Shown: piece by piece, positions 63,243 to 64,000 of the stretch
How positions within the stretch are numbered: position 1 is the stretch's first letter
Layout of the letters: each line of letters begins with the position of its first letter
Origin: Pagrus major
Lineage: Eukaryota; Chordata; Actinopteri; Spariformes; Sparidae
Direction: 5' to 3'
Length of the DNA stretch: 64,000 bases
Assembly: GCF_040436345.1 (NCBI RefSeq)
Contig: NC_133219.1
Span: 19,495,458-19,559,457 of the forward strand
Notes under the pieces: model-generated
Seen by the model: the letters and a program-made list of their open reading frames with translations, nothing else
The model's database searches: none
Told to the model about the DNA's origin: nothing
Program-made: the position numbers and the translations under genes

Positions 63243-63810
63243 TCATCCGTTTTCACAAATAACCATTGTCCCTGCGGAGCCAGTGATATCCCATCGCAAT
63301 GCAAGGCCCTTTGAAAGAGGCTTTAACTGAAAAGGGGTGAAACCCAAGTCGCCAAGAGGCCCTGGTTTAGTTGTCTGTCCTGCATCGAAGGTGAATACAG
63401 CTCCCCGAGGTGAACACAAAAAGGGTTGGGTCTGCAGCAGCCTACGTGGCACCAGCCCACGACCAACGCCAACCGAGGGGTGGTCACACTCGGCCGATGC
63501 CGTGAAACAGAATCTGCTGGCCCTCAATAGATGCCTCGAAATGGATCCCCTTCCCAGGGAGGCCGGTGGGATGCCCCCTGTCTTTTACCAGAGCCATCTG
63601 GTTCCCAGTACTGCTGCTCTTCCCACAGCCTCACAAACCACAGTGAAAAAGGATCGCTTTCATAATCAAGATCAGGAACTAGAGACGTGGCTGGTTAAAA
63701 GGGGTCTGAATGTTGAGCGCTGTGGTCCCCTCTGCAGCAGCCTATTGTGCTGTTGTTATTGTGTCCTTGGAAGTGCACTCTGTTGCGGTGTATCTGACAA
63801 CCTTTTGTGA
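63243..63810. other. GC-richer block open on both strands, unassigned
   Basis: The plus strand is open for 157 codons (63337-63810) and the minus strand for 94 codons (63243-63527). Neither peptide matches a family I know. The base composition differs from the AT-rich flanks. It could be an old repeat, a conserved non-coding element, part of a non-coding RNA, or an exon. No consistent splice acceptor joined to the 51786 donor was established. Confidence 0.3.
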
Positions 63811-64000
63811 TTCGATACAGTGGAAATGTGTGCTCTGTTCATGCTCTGACCAGGTCCATCAGGCAAGATCATTTGAAAAAAGGATTTAAACATGTTAGGC
63901 TGTAACACAAGTTAAAATGAATGTCGCTTTGGTGAAAATGATCACAGATTGTTCTGAAGACAACAACAGTCATAGGTGGCTCTGCGTAGAGACAGATTTA

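Larger units (their letters stand above)
51787..64000 (+). other. Start of a first intron longer than 12 kb, no further exon recognised
   Basis: From the donor at 51787 to the window edge there are MITEs, microsatellites and unique sequence, but no exon I can join to the 51708-51786 exon. A GC-richer open block at 63243-63810 is noted separately. Confidence 0.5.

Overview
The window is vertebrate nuclear DNA, almost certainly from a ray-finned (teleost) fish. It is AT-rich, has split genes with GT-AG introns, many CA/GT microsatellites and many short TTAA-flanked inverted-repeat elements of the kind common in fish. A Tc1-family transposon relic and an intronless TRIM-type gene in tandem copies also point to a teleost. 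There are no bacterial operons, no CRISPR array and no viral genome.

Layout. (1) 1-6.05 kb: a tandemly duplicated TRIM E3-ligase gene on the minus strand. One complete copy lies at 4042-5481; a second copy is cut by the left window edge, with only its first 80 coding bases visible. The duplicated block carries the 3' end of the neighbouring dehydrogenase gene with it. (2) 6.09-8.71 kb: a four-exon short-chain dehydrogenase/reductase gene (DHRS13/retinol-dehydrogenase type, 308 aa), minus strand. (3) 8.71-9.39 kb: a short head-to-head promoter region with an NRF1-type site and a perfect TCTCGCGAGA element. (4) 9.39-36.3 kb: susd2 on the plus strand, reconstructed here as 14 coding exons and 828 aa: signal peptide, somatomedin B, AMOP, von Willebrand D with GDPH, sushi, one membrane span, short tail. 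Its introns hold a dead Tc1 element, several MITEs, a LINE 3' end and microsatellites. (5) 36.3-51.3 kb: about 15 kb with no gene that I can support, only repeats. (6) 51.3 kb to the end: a GC/CT-rich promoter and 5' UTR, then one signal-peptide-coding first exon (51708-51786) of a plus-strand gene. The rest of that gene was not found in the window.

The three genes do not form a pathway. The TRIM protein is a cytosolic ubiquitin ligase of an expanded fish family. The dehydrogenase is an NAD(P)-dependent membrane-anchored oxidoreductase. SUSD2 is a cell-surface adhesion-type protein. The dehydrogenase and susd2 may share a divergent promoter.

I did not find a clear new biological system. The most useful observations are the duplication that captured a neighbour's 3' end and its 780-bp insertion/deletion difference, the shared promoter elements, the several unrelated TTAA-flanked foldback element families packed into 64 kb, the nested MITE, and an unassigned GC-rich block near 63.3-63.8 kb. 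All coordinates were read by eye; exon joins were checked by reading phase and by recall of the protein families, not by alignment software.
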